DNA of 41,773 bases from Sphingobium sp. (lineage in GTDB: Bacteria > Pseudomonadota > Alphaproteobacteria > Sphingomonadales > Sphingomonadaceae). This document shows, piece by piece, positions 7,258-16,781 of the stretch (its first letter is position 1; each line of letters starts with the position of its first letter). The translations under genes and the position numbers were made by a program. The DNA lies in NCBI GenBank assembly GCA_030148625.1, contig JASBTC010000152.1, positions 1-41,773 on the forward strand, read 5' to 3'. A model generated the notes under the pieces. That model was given only the letters and a program-made list of their open reading frames with translations, did not search any database and was not told the DNA's origin.

Positions 7258-10244
7258 TCACTGGCTCCCTTCGGCGGGATCATGCAGGCGCGCATCGCCT
7301 CGGCCGCGGCCGCCTCGCGATCGGCCTCTTCGAGGATCTCGGCGATGCTGCGCCTTTCGCCGCTGTCGTCGAGCACGAAACGTTCGTCGGGCTCGGCCGC
7401 CATCGCCATGCGCAGGTCGTGCTCGATCGACATCGCCTGCTCGATCGCCGCCTGGCCTTCCGGATCGTCGAACCGATCGAGGCTCCCGCGCGCCTCATCG
7501 AGCTTCTGCCAGTCGGCATCGCTCATCGCCGGCGTGATGTCCGTCATTTCGCCGCCGGCAGCCGTCGCGTCGGCCGCGGCTTCGTCGAACATGCGATCGT
7601 TGATCGCGCCGATCAGCGCGTCGTCCGGTTCTTCCCCGCGCCGGATCCGCGCTTCTGCCTCGGCCGCGACGGCCGGATCGACCTGCACCCCGAGATCGTC
7701 GGCCGCCGCGGCGATCATCTGCTCGATCTCGTCGCTGCCGTCATCGAGCGCGCGCAGCTGCTCGGCGATCGCCGCCCGCTCCTCGGGATGATAGACCTTG
7801 TCGCCGCGCGCGGCTTCCTCGACCAGGTCGATCACTTCGTCGAGTGTCGGCCGGTCCGCCACGTTGGGCGGGCCGAACCAGCCCGCCTCCCATAGCCTCT
7901 CGCCAAGCCGATCGACCGACAGGCCGCCCTGGCGAAGCACCTTGCCGCTGCTCGTCATCCGTCCGCCCAGCCCGGCCGTGCCGGCGAAATCATTCTTCTC
8001 GTCGTCGCGCAGTCCGCCCCAGCGCGCGATCTGTGTCAGCAGGTCGACCGGCCGGTTCGGGCGCGATCGCTTGCGGGCGCGGCCCTTGCCGCCTATAGTG
8101 CCGCCCGACCCGAGGCCGGGGGAGCCGTCCCGACCGCCATCGCCGGTACGCGTGACGTCCGTCGGCGACGGGTCATTTTCAAACGCCGTGACAAGCCAGC
8201 GCTTCTCGCGCCCATCCCAATCGAGCCGCACGCCGACCCGCGCCTCATCTCCCTGCAGGCTGATCCGCTGGTCGGTCTGCCGAGCGATCTTCATCCGATC
8301 GATCAGCTCGGGCAGCCGCTGGACGAGCTCGCCGGCGAGTTCGTGGCCATGCTTCTCGATGATATGCCGAAGGCCCATGTCGGCATTGCCCCAAACGACA
8401 TCGATGTCGCCGATCTCGGGATGATGGAGCGCCGCCGGCACCTCGCCATTCTTGGCGCTCATCAGCCGGTCGACCGTCGCGTTCCAGTCGCCTGCGACAT
8501 CGCGGTAGATCGGGCCGAAAGGCCCCCGCTCGCTGCCGTATAGCGCTGTCTCGGCCGCGCGCCGATCGGCAGCGCTGTCGAACTGGTCCGGCCGCAGCTG
8601 CAGCCCATCCTCGCTATCGACGTCGCGGATCTCCGGCGCGCCACCATCCTCGGCACCGATCCGCTCGGCCGCCCAGGCGCGGACATCGCCGACCGTCTTG
8701 CCCCGCAGCACCTTCTCGTTCGCCTTGATCACCGCCTCGGGCAGGAAGCGCTCGATCGGCAGCGACGGCGCCGCGCGCAGCATGTCGATCGCGCGGCGCG
8801 GACCAAGAAAATGCATGAGGTAGCTGTTCGTCGCGTTCGCTTCGTAGCCGGCGTTGTTCAGGATCTGGGCATAGCTCTCGACCGCCCGTTCGGTCATCCG
8901 GCGGCCGAACACGGGATCGGTTTTCAGCGCCAGCAACTCGGCATCGGTGCGGCCCCGGGCGCGGCTTGGAAACCAGCGCTTGACCCCCGACAGCCAGCTC
9001 TCATCGGTGAACTGGCCCAGGCCGCTGGCCGTCTGCCCAGGCACCGGATTGCGCGCCTTGGGATTGCCACCGCTCTCCGCCATGATGATCCGCCCGGCGA
9101 TGTCGCGATTGTCGCTTGACAGCGCCGTGCTCGATCGCAGCGATGGCCGCTTGGGCGGGACGAAACCCGGAATGGGCTCGCCCGACAACAGCGCGTCGAC
9201 CGCGGCTGACAGCCTCTGCCCGTGCGCCATGTCGCCCGCCGGCGACGCCACGAACGGGTTGCTTTCGCGGACGTCGGCATCGGCATTGACCGTCGACACC
9301 GCTGCGCGCTCGTCGACCGTTCGGTAATCGGGCGGCACCGCGGCGTGGAAGGCTTCCGCCTCCACCCGCTGGTCCAGCGTGCCGGCCTCGATCATCCGGC
9401 GCTGTACCGCTTCGGGCAGACGATCGAAGAGTTTGGCAATCGCGCGCTCGCGGACTTCCGGCAGCGCTACGTCGAGGGCCTTGAAACCGCCGCCGATCAC
9501 GAACCCGGTGCCGCCCGCGACGGCGAGATCGGTTAGCGTGTCGCCGATATCCCGCTCCTGGCCGAGCCGTACGGCATCGTCGCGCACCAGGGGTTCCGTT
9601 GCCGCGGTCACCGCGACGTTCGCAAATGCTTCCTTCAAGCCGACGTCGAGGATCTGGCGGCCTGCGGACAGGCCAGCCTTCGCGCCACCGCCCACCGGGA
9701 TATAGCTGGTCGGATCGAGCATCCCGGCGACGATGCCGCCGCCCAGCTCGGCAGCGATCCGCGTGCCGGTACCGGCGCGCGCGATCGTCGGTTCCTCGGC
9801 TGCCACGTCGCGCTGCCGCCGGCGGATCATGCTGGCGGTCAGCGAGGTCAGATCGCGGACATCGCCATAGCCCGACAGGAACTTCGGATCCCGCCGCCGT
9901 TCGGCCGCGACGGCAGCCCAGAGCGCGTCGTCGGCATTGACGCTCTGCATCGCCAGCGCATTGGGCTGATCGCCCCGCGCCATGCGCTGGCGATTGAGGC
10001 GCGCTGCGGTGATCGAATAATTGGGCACTTCATAGCCGCGCTGGCGCAGCTCGCCCATGATCTCCGCCTGCGCATCATTCTCGTAACGGCTCTGGTTCAA
10101 GCCCCAATCGACGCCGGCGCGGTTGCGACGGAACACCGCGGCGCCCGTCTCGAAGATGCCCGGCGCCGGCAGCACCGGCTCGGCCGCGGGCAGCTGCTCA
10201 AAGCCGGTCTGATTTTCGAGCTCGAAGCCCTTGAGCAGCCCCAT
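7254..10244 (-). CDS. Giant virion protein with lytic transglycosylase and PBECR nuclease domains
   Basis: A 996-residue protein. Residues about 376-490 look like a soluble lytic transglycosylase: catalytic-type Glu390 in IIMAESGGNP and a GLGQF motif at 408-412. This activity would let the tail open peptidoglycan during DNA entry. Residues about 585-695 carry the pattern of the phage Barnase-EndoU-ColicinE5/D-RelE-like nuclease (PBECR) families: HHPEIGDIDVVWGN, LRHIIEKHGHE and WLVTAFE. Residues 165-260 contain hydrophobic stretches. The C-terminus is acidic and helical. It probably enters the host with the DNA. Start ATG 10244 overlaps the upstream stop by one base. Confidence 0.85.
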   Translation of the reverse strand: MGLLKGFELENQTGFEQLPAAEPVLPAPGIFETGAAVFRRNRAGVDWGLNQSRYENDAQAEIMGELRQRGYEVPNYSITAARLNRQRMARGDQPNALAMQSVNADDALWAAVAAERRRDPKFLSGYGDVRDLTSLTASMIRRRQRDVAAEEPTIARAGTGTRIAAELGGGIVAGMLDPTSYIPVGGGAKAGLSAGRQILDVGLKEAFANVAVTAATEPLVRDDAVRLGQERDIGDTLTDLAVAGGTGFVIGGGFKALDVALPEVRERAIAKLFDRLPEAVQRRMIEAGTLDQRVEAEAFHAAVPPDYRTVDERAAVSTVNADADVRESNPFVASPAGDMAHGQRLSAAVDALLSGEPIPGFVPPKRPSLRSSTALSSDNRDIAGRIIMAESGGNPKARNPVPGQTASGLGQFTDESWLSGVKRWFPSRARGRTDAELLALKTDPVFGRRMTERAVESYAQILNNAGYEANATNSYLMHFLGPRRAIDMLRAAPSLPIERFLPEAVIKANEKVLRGKTVGDVRAWAAERIGAEDGGAPEIRDVDSEDGLQLRPDQFDSAADRRAAETALYGSERGPFGPIYRDVAGDWNATVDRLMSAKNGEVPAALHHPEIGDIDVVWGNADMGLRHIIEKHGHELAGELVQRLPELIDRMKIARQTDQRISLQGDEARVGVRLDWDGREKRWLVTAFENDPSPTDVTRTGDGGRDGSPGLGSGGTIGGKGRARKRSRPNRPVDLLTQIARWGGLRDDEKNDFAGTAGLGGRMTSSGKVLRQGGLSVDRLGERLWEAGWFGPPNVADRPTLDEVIDLVEEAARGDKVYHPEERAAIAEQLRALDDGSDEIEQMIAAAADDLGVQVDPAVAAEAEARIRRGEEPDDALIGAINDRMFDEAAADATAAGGEMTDITPAMSDADWQKLDEARGSLDRFDDPEGQAAIEQAMSIEHDLRMAMAAEPDERFVLDDSGERRSIAEILEEADREAAAAEAMRACMIPPKGASE

Positions 10245-12220
10245 CAGTCGTCCAGCTTGCTGATATCGATCGACCAGGTCCGACCGTCTCGCGTCATGAT
10301 CCTGCCGTTGCCGATCCGCAGGCCGTACAGGCCATCGCCGATCGCCACCGGCACTGCGCCGCGGAGCTCGCCCAGCGTGGCCGGCCGCCCACCGATGATC
10401 GGCGTTCGGCCGCCGGCGGCCTTCAGCCAGGCGACCGGCGGTGCTTTGCCCAGGATCTTGGCGAACTGATCCTTGGCCATGCCGGGCGGCACGATCACCG
10501 GCGCACCGTTGATCTGGGCAACGCCGCCATGGCCGGTGCCGTCGCCGCCGGCGGCGCGATCGATCGCGCGCGTCCAGCGCTCGTCGTTGATCTCCGTCTG
10601 ATCGGTTTCGCCGTCGCGCAGGCTCTCGGCCGCGTAGATCGCGCGGGCATTGCTGTAGATCGCGCTACCGAGCGCCGGCGACGTCGCGAACATGGGCAGC
10701 ACCTTCTGCCAGGCCACTTGCGCATCGGCCTTCACCGCCGTGGTCCAGACACCCGGCGCCGCCTTGATCGCCTTCTCGCCCGCCAGAACATCGGCCATCG
10801 CTGCCCGCCCCGCCGATCCGGACGCCGCGAGATCCGCACCATGAATGAACGCCGGATCTGTGGGCGCAATCTGGCGGGCGGCGCTGCCGGCATCGTCGCC
10901 GAACAGGCGCAGATGATCGAGCACCGCAGCCTTGCCACCCTCTTTGCGGTACACATCCTGCATCTGCGTGATCTCATCCGGCAGCAGCGGCTTGACATCG
11001 ACCTGGCCGTAGCGCTTCGCAGCGGCCCGGGCGGATGTCAGACGCGCATCGATCGTTGCAGGATCGTTCCAGTCTATCGGCGCTGGTGCGAGCGCGCCGG
11101 TCGAGAAGCTGTTAGCCAGTAGAGGCGATTGAGCGATCAAGCCCGTTACCGTCTTGCGGACGTCCAGAAGGCCTCGCCGCAGACTAGCCTGCTGTGCCGT
11201 CAGACCACCATCTGCAGCTTCGACACCATTCAACTTTGCGATCTCGATATCGAGCTGGGCTGGTGTAGCGCCTCGATAGCCGATAGCGGCGGACCGATCC
11301 CCCGCATCGGTTCGCACTTCCACTCCTTTGGAGGTGTCACCAATCTGCTCGTAGCCTGCGGCGATCTGAAGGCCGCGCTGTGGATCGCCGGTTCCGGCTT
11401 TCCATTGGGCATATTGGGTATCGAGTTCCTCTCTCTTGGCGGCCTTGGCCTGCGCCGCGGCAGCGCGCGCCTCGGCCTCGCCGCGCCGCTCAACGACATC
11501 GGCATGCGAGCGGAGCGCGTCGATCTGCGCCGGCTGCAGGATCTTGTCGTAACGTCCACTGTCGAGGATCTGTTTCGCGCGACCCGGATTGCGTTCGGCC
11601 TGCCCCATCAGGAAACTGCCGACGATCGCGCCGGCGGCTTCCTGCGTAGCGGCCTCTTTGAGGTCCTCTGCGCCCGGCTGCGCCTCGATCATGTCGGCGA
11701 TATCGGACAGCTCGCCGAGCACATCGTCCTCGCGGTCGAGCCGGCCGACCCGGTTGGCGGCAAGGCTGACCGCATCCTTGTTGTCGGCGTTGCGCTTCCG
11801 CGTCTGGGCGCCGACCTGATAGGCATGTGCGCGCGCCTCTACCGACGCGCGATAATCCTTCCAGCTCTCCTTGGCGCGTGGCAGCAGGCGCGGATCCGTG
11901 ATGCCGGCGAAGATCTGCTTTTCCTCGGCATCGAGCGCCGATCGGATATTGTCGGAATAGCCTTCACCGCCCGCCGGCAGATTGGCCTGCAGATCCGTTT
12001 CCAGATCGTCCATCCGCAATTTGGTGCCCGCATAGCGGACCCCGAAATCGCTGGCTTCGTCGGCGTGCCGCTGCGCCTTCTCACGCCGCTCTCGCTCCTG
12101 CAGCACCCCGCCCAGCTGCTCGACATCGGCGCCGACCGCCCCGGCCGCGCCGATCGACACCCCGCCGATATCGACCGCGCCGCCGGGCTGCACCCGCCGC
12201 TCATAGCCTTCGCCCGCCAT
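10244..12220 (-). CDS. Internal virion protein, T7 gp15-like in position
   Basis: A 658-residue protein, largely alpha-helical and charged, with an Ala-rich coiled-coil region around residues 235-285. It sits between the gp14-like gene and the giant transglycosylase protein, the place of the middle ejection protein in podoviruses. There is no signal peptide or clear membrane segment. I took ATG 12220 because it overlaps the upstream stop (TGATG) and the residues before it are Arg-rich out-of-frame sequence. Function is inferred from order and size. Confidence 0.75.
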   Translation of the reverse strand: MAGEGYERRVQPGGAVDIGGVSIGAAGAVGADVEQLGGVLQERERREKAQRHADEASDFGVRYAGTKLRMDDLETDLQANLPAGGEGYSDNIRSALDAEEKQIFAGITDPRLLPRAKESWKDYRASVEARAHAYQVGAQTRKRNADNKDAVSLAANRVGRLDREDDVLGELSDIADMIEAQPGAEDLKEAATQEAAGAIVGSFLMGQAERNPGRAKQILDSGRYDKILQPAQIDALRSHADVVERRGEAEARAAAAQAKAAKREELDTQYAQWKAGTGDPQRGLQIAAGYEQIGDTSKGVEVRTDAGDRSAAIGYRGATPAQLDIEIAKLNGVEAADGGLTAQQASLRRGLLDVRKTVTGLIAQSPLLANSFSTGALAPAPIDWNDPATIDARLTSARAAAKRYGQVDVKPLLPDEITQMQDVYRKEGGKAAVLDHLRLFGDDAGSAARQIAPTDPAFIHGADLAASGSAGRAAMADVLAGEKAIKAAPGVWTTAVKADAQVAWQKVLPMFATSPALGSAIYSNARAIYAAESLRDGETDQTEINDERWTRAIDRAAGGDGTGHGGVAQINGAPVIVPPGMAKDQFAKILGKAPPVAWLKAAGGRTPIIGGRPATLGELRGAVPVAIGDGLYGLRIGNGRIMTRDGRTWSIDISKLDD

Positions 12221-12690
12221 CAGCCGGCCGATCCCGCTGCGGCGTAGTCGCCGGCGATCGCGCTGGCGGCATCGAACACGCCGCCCCACAGCGCGGCATT
12301 GCCCTCGGCCTTCGCATTCGCCGCCTCGATGTCATAGCCGGTCGACCGGATCGCCGCCTTGCGCCGCAACGCCATGATGTCGAGCTGCTGATTGACCGCG
12401 CTTTCATGGAGCGCGTCGAAAGCCGATCCAACGCCGAGCTGCACGCCCGACGCGCCCTGGGCCGCGATCTGCTCGCCCATCTGCTTGCGCGACATCTCGC
12501 GCAGCGCTTCCTGCTCGCCGATCGCGTCCGCCGCGGCATTGGCCTGGTTGAAACGCGCGACCTTCTTGTTGAACCGCGCCGCCTGATATCCGCCGATCGC
12601 CTTGATCAGCGCGCCGCCCGCCTTCACATAGGATCCGGTGCTCGCGCCCTTCGCCTGGGCGCTGCCGCCACCGCCGCTATCTGGGCCCAT
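12220..12690 (-). CDS. Virion core protein, T7 gp14-like
   Basis: A 156-residue protein with a Gly/Ser-rich start, then a long helical segment including NKKVARFNQANAAADAIGEQ and a hydrophobic C-terminus (ALWGGVFDAASAIAGDYAAA). This layout, a membrane-active Ala-rich protein before the larger ejection proteins, matches gp14-type virion core proteins. ATG 12690 is preceded by AAAGGA. It overlaps the end of the previous gene by 14 bases. Confidence 0.75.
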   Translation of the reverse strand: MGPDSGGGGSAQAKGASTGSYVKAGGALIKAIGGYQAARFNKKVARFNQANAAADAIGEQEALREMSRKQMGEQIAAQGASGVQLGVGSAFDALHESAVNQQLDIMALRRKAAIRSTGYDIEAANAKAEGNAALWGGVFDAASAIAGDYAAAGSAG

Positions 12691-13135
12691 GATAGATCCT
12701 TTCGAACAGGAAGCAGAGCTCGCTCGCGGCGCCGAAATTGCGCAGCGGATAAGGATCCTTTTCGAAGCCCAGGAACTGCGCCCATCGGATGCATTCCGGC
12801 CGCGCGGCCGTGATCGTCTCCAGACGCCGGTAGCGCTGCTCGACGACCCGCGCGCGCGCGTAGCGGCTGATCGCGCCTGCATGCCCGCCCAGATCGCCGG
12901 CCAGCAGCGCCCACGCCACCGCTTGCACCCCGGGAAATGTCTCGGCGAAGCCGCCGCAGGTCAGCACACGGCCGTCGCCGGCGATCGCCGACCAGGCCGG
13001 GCCACGCGCCGCGATGTCGCGCGCCTCCTCGATCGAATAGCCTTCGTGCAGCAGGCCGACCTCGACCCGCTGTGAAGGCTGCAATTCAAGCGCGATCAGG
13101 TGCTCCGGTTCGAAATGCATGAAACGCACATTCAT
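12677..13135 (-). CDS. Internal virion protein A-like, GNAT-fold
   Basis: A 152-residue protein with acetyltransferase-like features: an N-terminal HFEPEHL strand, a central GDGRVLTCGGFAETFPG followed by AWALLAGDLGGHAGA, and a C-terminal FLGFEKDPYPLRNFG. This pattern is shared with T7 gp13-type internal virion protein A homologues in many podoviruses. Whether it has catalytic activity is unknown. ATG 13135 overlaps the upstream stop by four bases. Confidence 0.8.
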   Translation of the reverse strand: MNVRFMHFEPEHLIALELQPSQRVEVGLLHEGYSIEEARDIAARGPAWSAIAGDGRVLTCGGFAETFPGVQAVAWALLAGDLGGHAGAISRYARARVVEQRYRRLETITAARPECIRWAQFLGFEKDPYPLRNFGAASELCFLFERIYHGPR

Positions 13136-15360
13136 TGGTCGTTGACCTCGAAGCGCGGCATGACGGCGGTAAGGATCCAAGGGGTAGGGTCGCTGTGCTC
13201 AAGCTCGAACCGGCCGTCGCGATCGTAGCTGTCGCCGATCCGGACGTTGTCGCTTTGGCCGGTGAACAGCGGCACCGGCGCATCCATCGCGTCGGAGGGA
13301 TCGCGCTTGACGATATCGTAGAGCGTTCCGCCGGCGGTGCCCGCTCGCAGGCCGGCACCCGTCGTGACAAGCCGGATGATGGCGTTGACGAGCTTCTTGA
13401 GCTTGCCCTGCAAGGTGCCGGAACGCGTATCGGCCTCGACGCGGAGCGATACCAGGCGGGCCGTATAGCCATAGCCCACAGTCACGCGGTGCGCGGCATA
13501 GGGAAGTGTCAGCACGCCTTCGAACGACACGGTCGCGCCGGCGACGACGGCGCCATCGGCCAGGACCGCGACGCCCTTGCCGCCCAACCAGGTCAGCCCC
13601 GTTACCTGCGTCGACGCGACTTCGCGGTACACCGTGGCGCCGCTATCGACGAAGAAGGCATCGGCGGCCTGATCCTCGTCCTCGTCCCAAAAGCGCGTCA
13701 TGCGCTCGACCGACTTGAAGCCGTCAGTATCGATCAGCGCCCACAGCTCATCTTCGGAGCCGTCTTCGGACGGGATCGCCTCGGCCGATACGAACCGCCC
13801 GCCGCCGCCATGCTGGCGCCGGGTCCATCCCTTCACGTCCTGTTCTGGCGAATAGGATCTGTACGCCAGCTGCCCGTCGCCGCGCACCGCGACGATCAGC
13901 TCCTCACTGGCCGAAAGATAGGCGAGTTGCCTGAACCCGCCCCTGCTCATGTGGCGGGCCCAGACATTGACGTTGTTGGCGACGATCGCATCGCGCTGGA
14001 AATCATACTGGCCTTCGCGCAGCTTGCGGCCGCCCCGTTCGACGAACTGGATCAATGTACCGATCTGGAGCGGAGGCACCGGCTCGACACCGTAGAAGGT
14101 CGGCCGACTGATCCCGATATTGCCCGGGCCGGGCGCCGCGGCGTTGTTCAGCGCGCCGATCGGGTAGATCGCTGAGGCGGTGCCGACGACGAGGCGGTCG
14201 GCCGCCTGCGCCCACAAGATGGGATCGGACGCGGCGAGCCTGTAATGAAATGCGAGATCGGCGGCGACGAGGCCGGCGCTGGTGAACTGCTGGAAGTTGA
14301 GATAGTCGCCGACCACCGAACCGTAGATGTCGAAATCCTTCATGAAGACCAGGCGCTGGTTCCAGATGCTGACGACATTGGGCCAGCCCCTCCTTTTCGA
14401 GAAGGCCGAGAAGGCCCAGCGCCGGCTCGCCACGCTCGTCACGCTGCTCGGCAGTCGCCTTATGACGACGCCCGTTGCCGTGCTGGGGCTGCTGACCCCG
14501 GTGAGCCGGACGATCCCGAAGCGATCATGCAGATACTTCCAGCGAACCCCATAGGGACCCTTGTTGTTGATGTCCTGGCCGGGTCCGGCACCATCCCATT
14601 CGCTGCCCTGCTCATGCGTGGGCTGCAGTGTCCCGGTGATCCCCTCGACATCGAAAACCTGGTCGACCTCATAGACCTTGCCGTCCGATCGCCGCTTGTC
14701 GCCGACCGCATGGCCCTTGATCCCCGGCTGCCAGGCCTTGATGTCGGAATAGTCCTTGGCTTCCAGTCGGAACAGGCTGCCCTCGTCGCCGGCGCCGAAG
14801 ATTGAACCTGAGGCGCTGAGCACCACATTGCCCGTCGTGGCGTTGGAGGTAACCGTCAGCGCCTCATTGGTATTCACATCCTCGAAGGGGCCGTTGACGA
14901 GCTCAAGCAGCTCCAGCACGAACGTTTCGGCGGCCGTGCGCTTGAGCGCTGCCGGCGGATGCGCGCGATGTGCCAGATACTGCCGGTCATAGCTCTGCTG
15001 GCGGCTGATCTCGCGCGCCTCGGCCGCGCTGTACGGCGTTTCGAGCGCATAAGGGACCCCTGGCGCCGTCTCGATCCGGCCGCCATTGGTGTAGAACCGC
15101 AGCGTCAGCCCGCCCCATTCGAGGATATAGCTTTGCGTTCGGGAAAAGACGAACCGCGAGATATAGCTGGCATCGACCAGGGCAGACGCGATCATCTCGA
15201 AGCCGGGCGCCTTCACCAGCGGCCCCTCGACCGCGATCACCATATTCTCGATCGTCGACGCGGCGATGCGGTAGATCGCCGTATCGGTGCGCCCCTCCAT
15301 CCGGTTGCTGAGCTCGCCGCCGTTGAAGCTGGAGCGCATGTCTGTGATCATCTGGCCCAT
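13132..15360 (-). CDS. Tail tubular protein B-like (nozzle) protein
   Basis: A 742-residue protein. The N-terminus (SSFNGGELS, followed by GRTDTAIYRIAASTIENM) is characteristic of tail tubular protein B/nozzle proteins of podoviruses, which form the distal tail through which DNA leaves. The rest is beta-rich, without membrane segments, and the size fits the family. ATG 15360 shares one base with the upstream stop (TGATG). An alternative ATG three codons on gives MITDM. Confidence 0.85.
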   Translation of the reverse strand: MGQMITDMRSSFNGGELSNRMEGRTDTAIYRIAASTIENMVIAVEGPLVKAPGFEMIASALVDASYISRFVFSRTQSYILEWGGLTLRFYTNGGRIETAPGVPYALETPYSAAEAREISRQQSYDRQYLAHRAHPPAALKRTAAETFVLELLELVNGPFEDVNTNEALTVTSNATTGNVVLSASGSIFGAGDEGSLFRLEAKDYSDIKAWQPGIKGHAVGDKRRSDGKVYEVDQVFDVEGITGTLQPTHEQGSEWDGAGPGQDINNKGPYGVRWKYLHDRFGIVRLTGVSSPSTATGVVIRRLPSSVTSVASRRWAFSAFSKRRGWPNVVSIWNQRLVFMKDFDIYGSVVGDYLNFQQFTSAGLVAADLAFHYRLAASDPILWAQAADRLVVGTASAIYPIGALNNAAAPGPGNIGISRPTFYGVEPVPPLQIGTLIQFVERGGRKLREGQYDFQRDAIVANNVNVWARHMSRGGFRQLAYLSASEELIVAVRGDGQLAYRSYSPEQDVKGWTRRQHGGGGRFVSAEAIPSEDGSEDELWALIDTDGFKSVERMTRFWDEDEDQAADAFFVDSGATVYREVASTQVTGLTWLGGKGVAVLADGAVVAGATVSFEGVLTLPYAAHRVTVGYGYTARLVSLRVEADTRSGTLQGKLKKLVNAIIRLVTTGAGLRAGTAGGTLYDIVKRDPSDAMDAPVPLFTGQSDNVRIGDSYDRDGRFELEHSDPTPWILTAVMPRFEVNDQ

Positions 15361-15953
15361 CAGCAGGCGAACCGCGATGTGATCCAGCTGCTCTCCGGAT
15401 GCTCTTCTGGCGGATTTTCGACCGCATCGACGCCGGCGGCGCCACTGGTCAGAGATTGCCAGGCGCTCCAGCAATCGAGCTTGATCGAACGGTCACCGGT
15501 CAGATTGAGCGCGACCTTGAAGCCCAGATATTGGGTGAAGGCGTCGATGAAGCTGGCATCCCAAAGCGTGCAGTCCTCGACGTCGACGATATGGCTGATG
15601 CGCAGCGGAGCCGCGAGATCGGTGAGGATCCAGCCACGCTCGACCCGGTATTTGTCATTCTCGCTGGCATCCAGCAGGTCGACCAGGCGCAGCGATCCGC
15701 CGGGGAGGGCGAAGGCGCGCGCGAACGGGTAGATTTCGTCCGCCGGCGCCGTGTCGCTGCCCAGCGCGGGGATCGCGGCGCGGCGCATCGCGAAGTTCCA
15801 TTTTGGCCCGCTGCGCAAAGTCGCGCGCCGGCTTTCATCCCATGCCGCGCGCAGCTCGGCCGCTTCCTTGGTGCTGTCGTTGGGATCCGTGATCCGCACC
15901 GAACAGCCGATCGCGCCCAGCGTGACATTCGATATGGTGACGCGATCGGACAT
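15360..15953 (-). CDS. Tail tubular protein A-like (adaptor) protein
   Basis: A 197-residue protein between capsid and nozzle genes. It contains features of gp11/TTPA-like adaptors: an N-terminal ALRAAWDESRR-like helix (residues about 33-44), a following KWNFAMRR segment, and a middle YPFARAFALPG. Such proteins ring the portal and connect it to the nozzle. The ribosome site AAAGGGG precedes ATG 15953. Confidence 0.8.
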   Translation of the reverse strand: MSDRVTISNVTLGAIGCSVRITDPNDSTKEAAELRAAWDESRRATLRSGPKWNFAMRRAAIPALGSDTAPADEIYPFARAFALPGGSLRLVDLLDASENDKYRVERGWILTDLAAPLRISHIVDVEDCTLWDASFIDAFTQYLGFKVALNLTGDRSIKLDCWSAWQSLTSGAAGVDAVENPPEEHPESSWITSRFAC

Positions 15954-15973
15954 GGGCGGCCCCTTTCAACCGC

Positions 15974-16168
15974 CTAGAGCGGAAACCATTTGCCTTCGAT
16001 GATCTTGCGCTGGATCGCTTCAAGCGCCGTGATCGCCTCGTCCTTGGTCAGAGCGGTGGCATCGATATTGACCACGATGCTGTCCGTACCGACCGTGTCG
16101 CCGGCCCCGACCGTGACATCGGGCGCCTTGCCGCCGCGATAGACCGTGAATTTGAACCGGGTCGCCAT
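15974..16168 (-). CDS. Small hypothetical structural-region protein
   Basis: A 64-residue protein, beta-rich at the N-terminus and helical at the end. A clear AAGGAGG ribosome site precedes ATG 16168. It lies between the cement-like protein and the tail adaptor, a place where BPP-1-like phages carry a small gene of unknown role. No family recognised. Confidence 0.7.
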   Translation of the reverse strand: MATRFKFTVYRGGKAPDVTVGAGDTVGTDSIVVNIDATALTKDEAITALEAIQRKIIEGKWFPL

Positions 16169-16189
16169 GCCTTAGCCTCCTTGTAAATC

Positions 16190-16263
16190 GGGGGCGGCGC
16201 AGGCCGCCCAGCAAACGCCGCCCCCGTCTCGAACCGGCGCCGCGGTCCCGCGCGGGCGCCGGT
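16190..16263 (-). terminator. Two strong consecutive hairpins between cement-like and 64-aa genes
   Basis: Two perfect inverted repeats lie in the 104-bp gap. One is a 9-bp stem ACCGGCGCC (16233-16241) with GGCGCCGGT (16255-16263); the other is a 10-bp stem GGGGGCGGCG (16190-16199) with CGCCGCCCCC (16216-16225). Neither is followed by a clear T tract on the minus strand, so they may attenuate transcription or protect RNA ends rather than fully terminate. Confidence 0.5.
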
Positions 16264-16272
16264 GAGAACCGA

Positions 16273-16716
16273 TCAGCCCTTGATCTTGTAGCGAAGCTCG
16301 AAGACCAGCGTGCCCGAGGTGGGCATGTCGGCCGCGGCGACCGTCGCAATCACGTCCTCGGGCGCGGTCAGCACCGCCTGGGCCTTGGCCGATGCCTTGG
16401 CATAGCTGGTCGGCGTATCCGTCGAAGTGAAAGCGCCCGCCGCCTTGTATTTGGCCGTCGAGCCGCTGATGCCAACCGCGATCGTCGAGCTGCCGAGTGA
16501 CGCCGACGTGGTAATCCCGACGCTGTCGAACAGCGCGCCGGTCGGCAGGCGGCCGAGGAACAGCGTATCCCCGCTCACGATCGTCTGCGCCGCCATGTCG
16601 AACACTTCGGTGATCACACGGATCGTGCCGCCGTTCTTCTCGCCGTCGATGCGCGCCGGCGGGTTGCTGCTGTCGGCGAAAGTGCCGGTGAAGGTGGAAC
16701 CATAACGAGCCGTCAT
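16273..16716 (-). CDS. Probable capsid decoration/cement protein
   Basis: A 147-residue, beta-rich, Ala/Thr/Ser-rich protein encoded right after the major capsid gene. The segment GDTLFLGRLPTGALFDSVG followed by a Ser/Thr-rich strand and AKYKAAGAFT is a pattern I associate with capsid-bound decoration proteins in phages with this gene order, where the homologous slot in BPP-1 is Bbp16. AAGGAA precedes ATG 16716. The role is inferred from position and composition. Confidence 0.7.
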   Translation of the reverse strand: MTARYGSTFTGTFADSSNPPARIDGEKNGGTIRVITEVFDMAAQTIVSGDTLFLGRLPTGALFDSVGITTSASLGSSTIAVGISGSTAKYKAAGAFTSTDTPTSYAKASAKAQAVLTAPEDVIATVAAADMPTSGTLVFELRYKIKG

Positions 16717-16781
16717 GCTGAGTTTCCTTGTCCTGTCGAGCTGCCCGAAGCCGTCCGGCCGTCAGCCGCCAAAAGGGGTAA

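Noticed and set aside
5092..7791. Open plus-strand frame of 899 codons
   Set aside because: It is antisense to two virion genes that have coupled starts and family signatures. Its protein is Arg/His/Ala-rich, as expected for the opposite strand of GC-rich genes.
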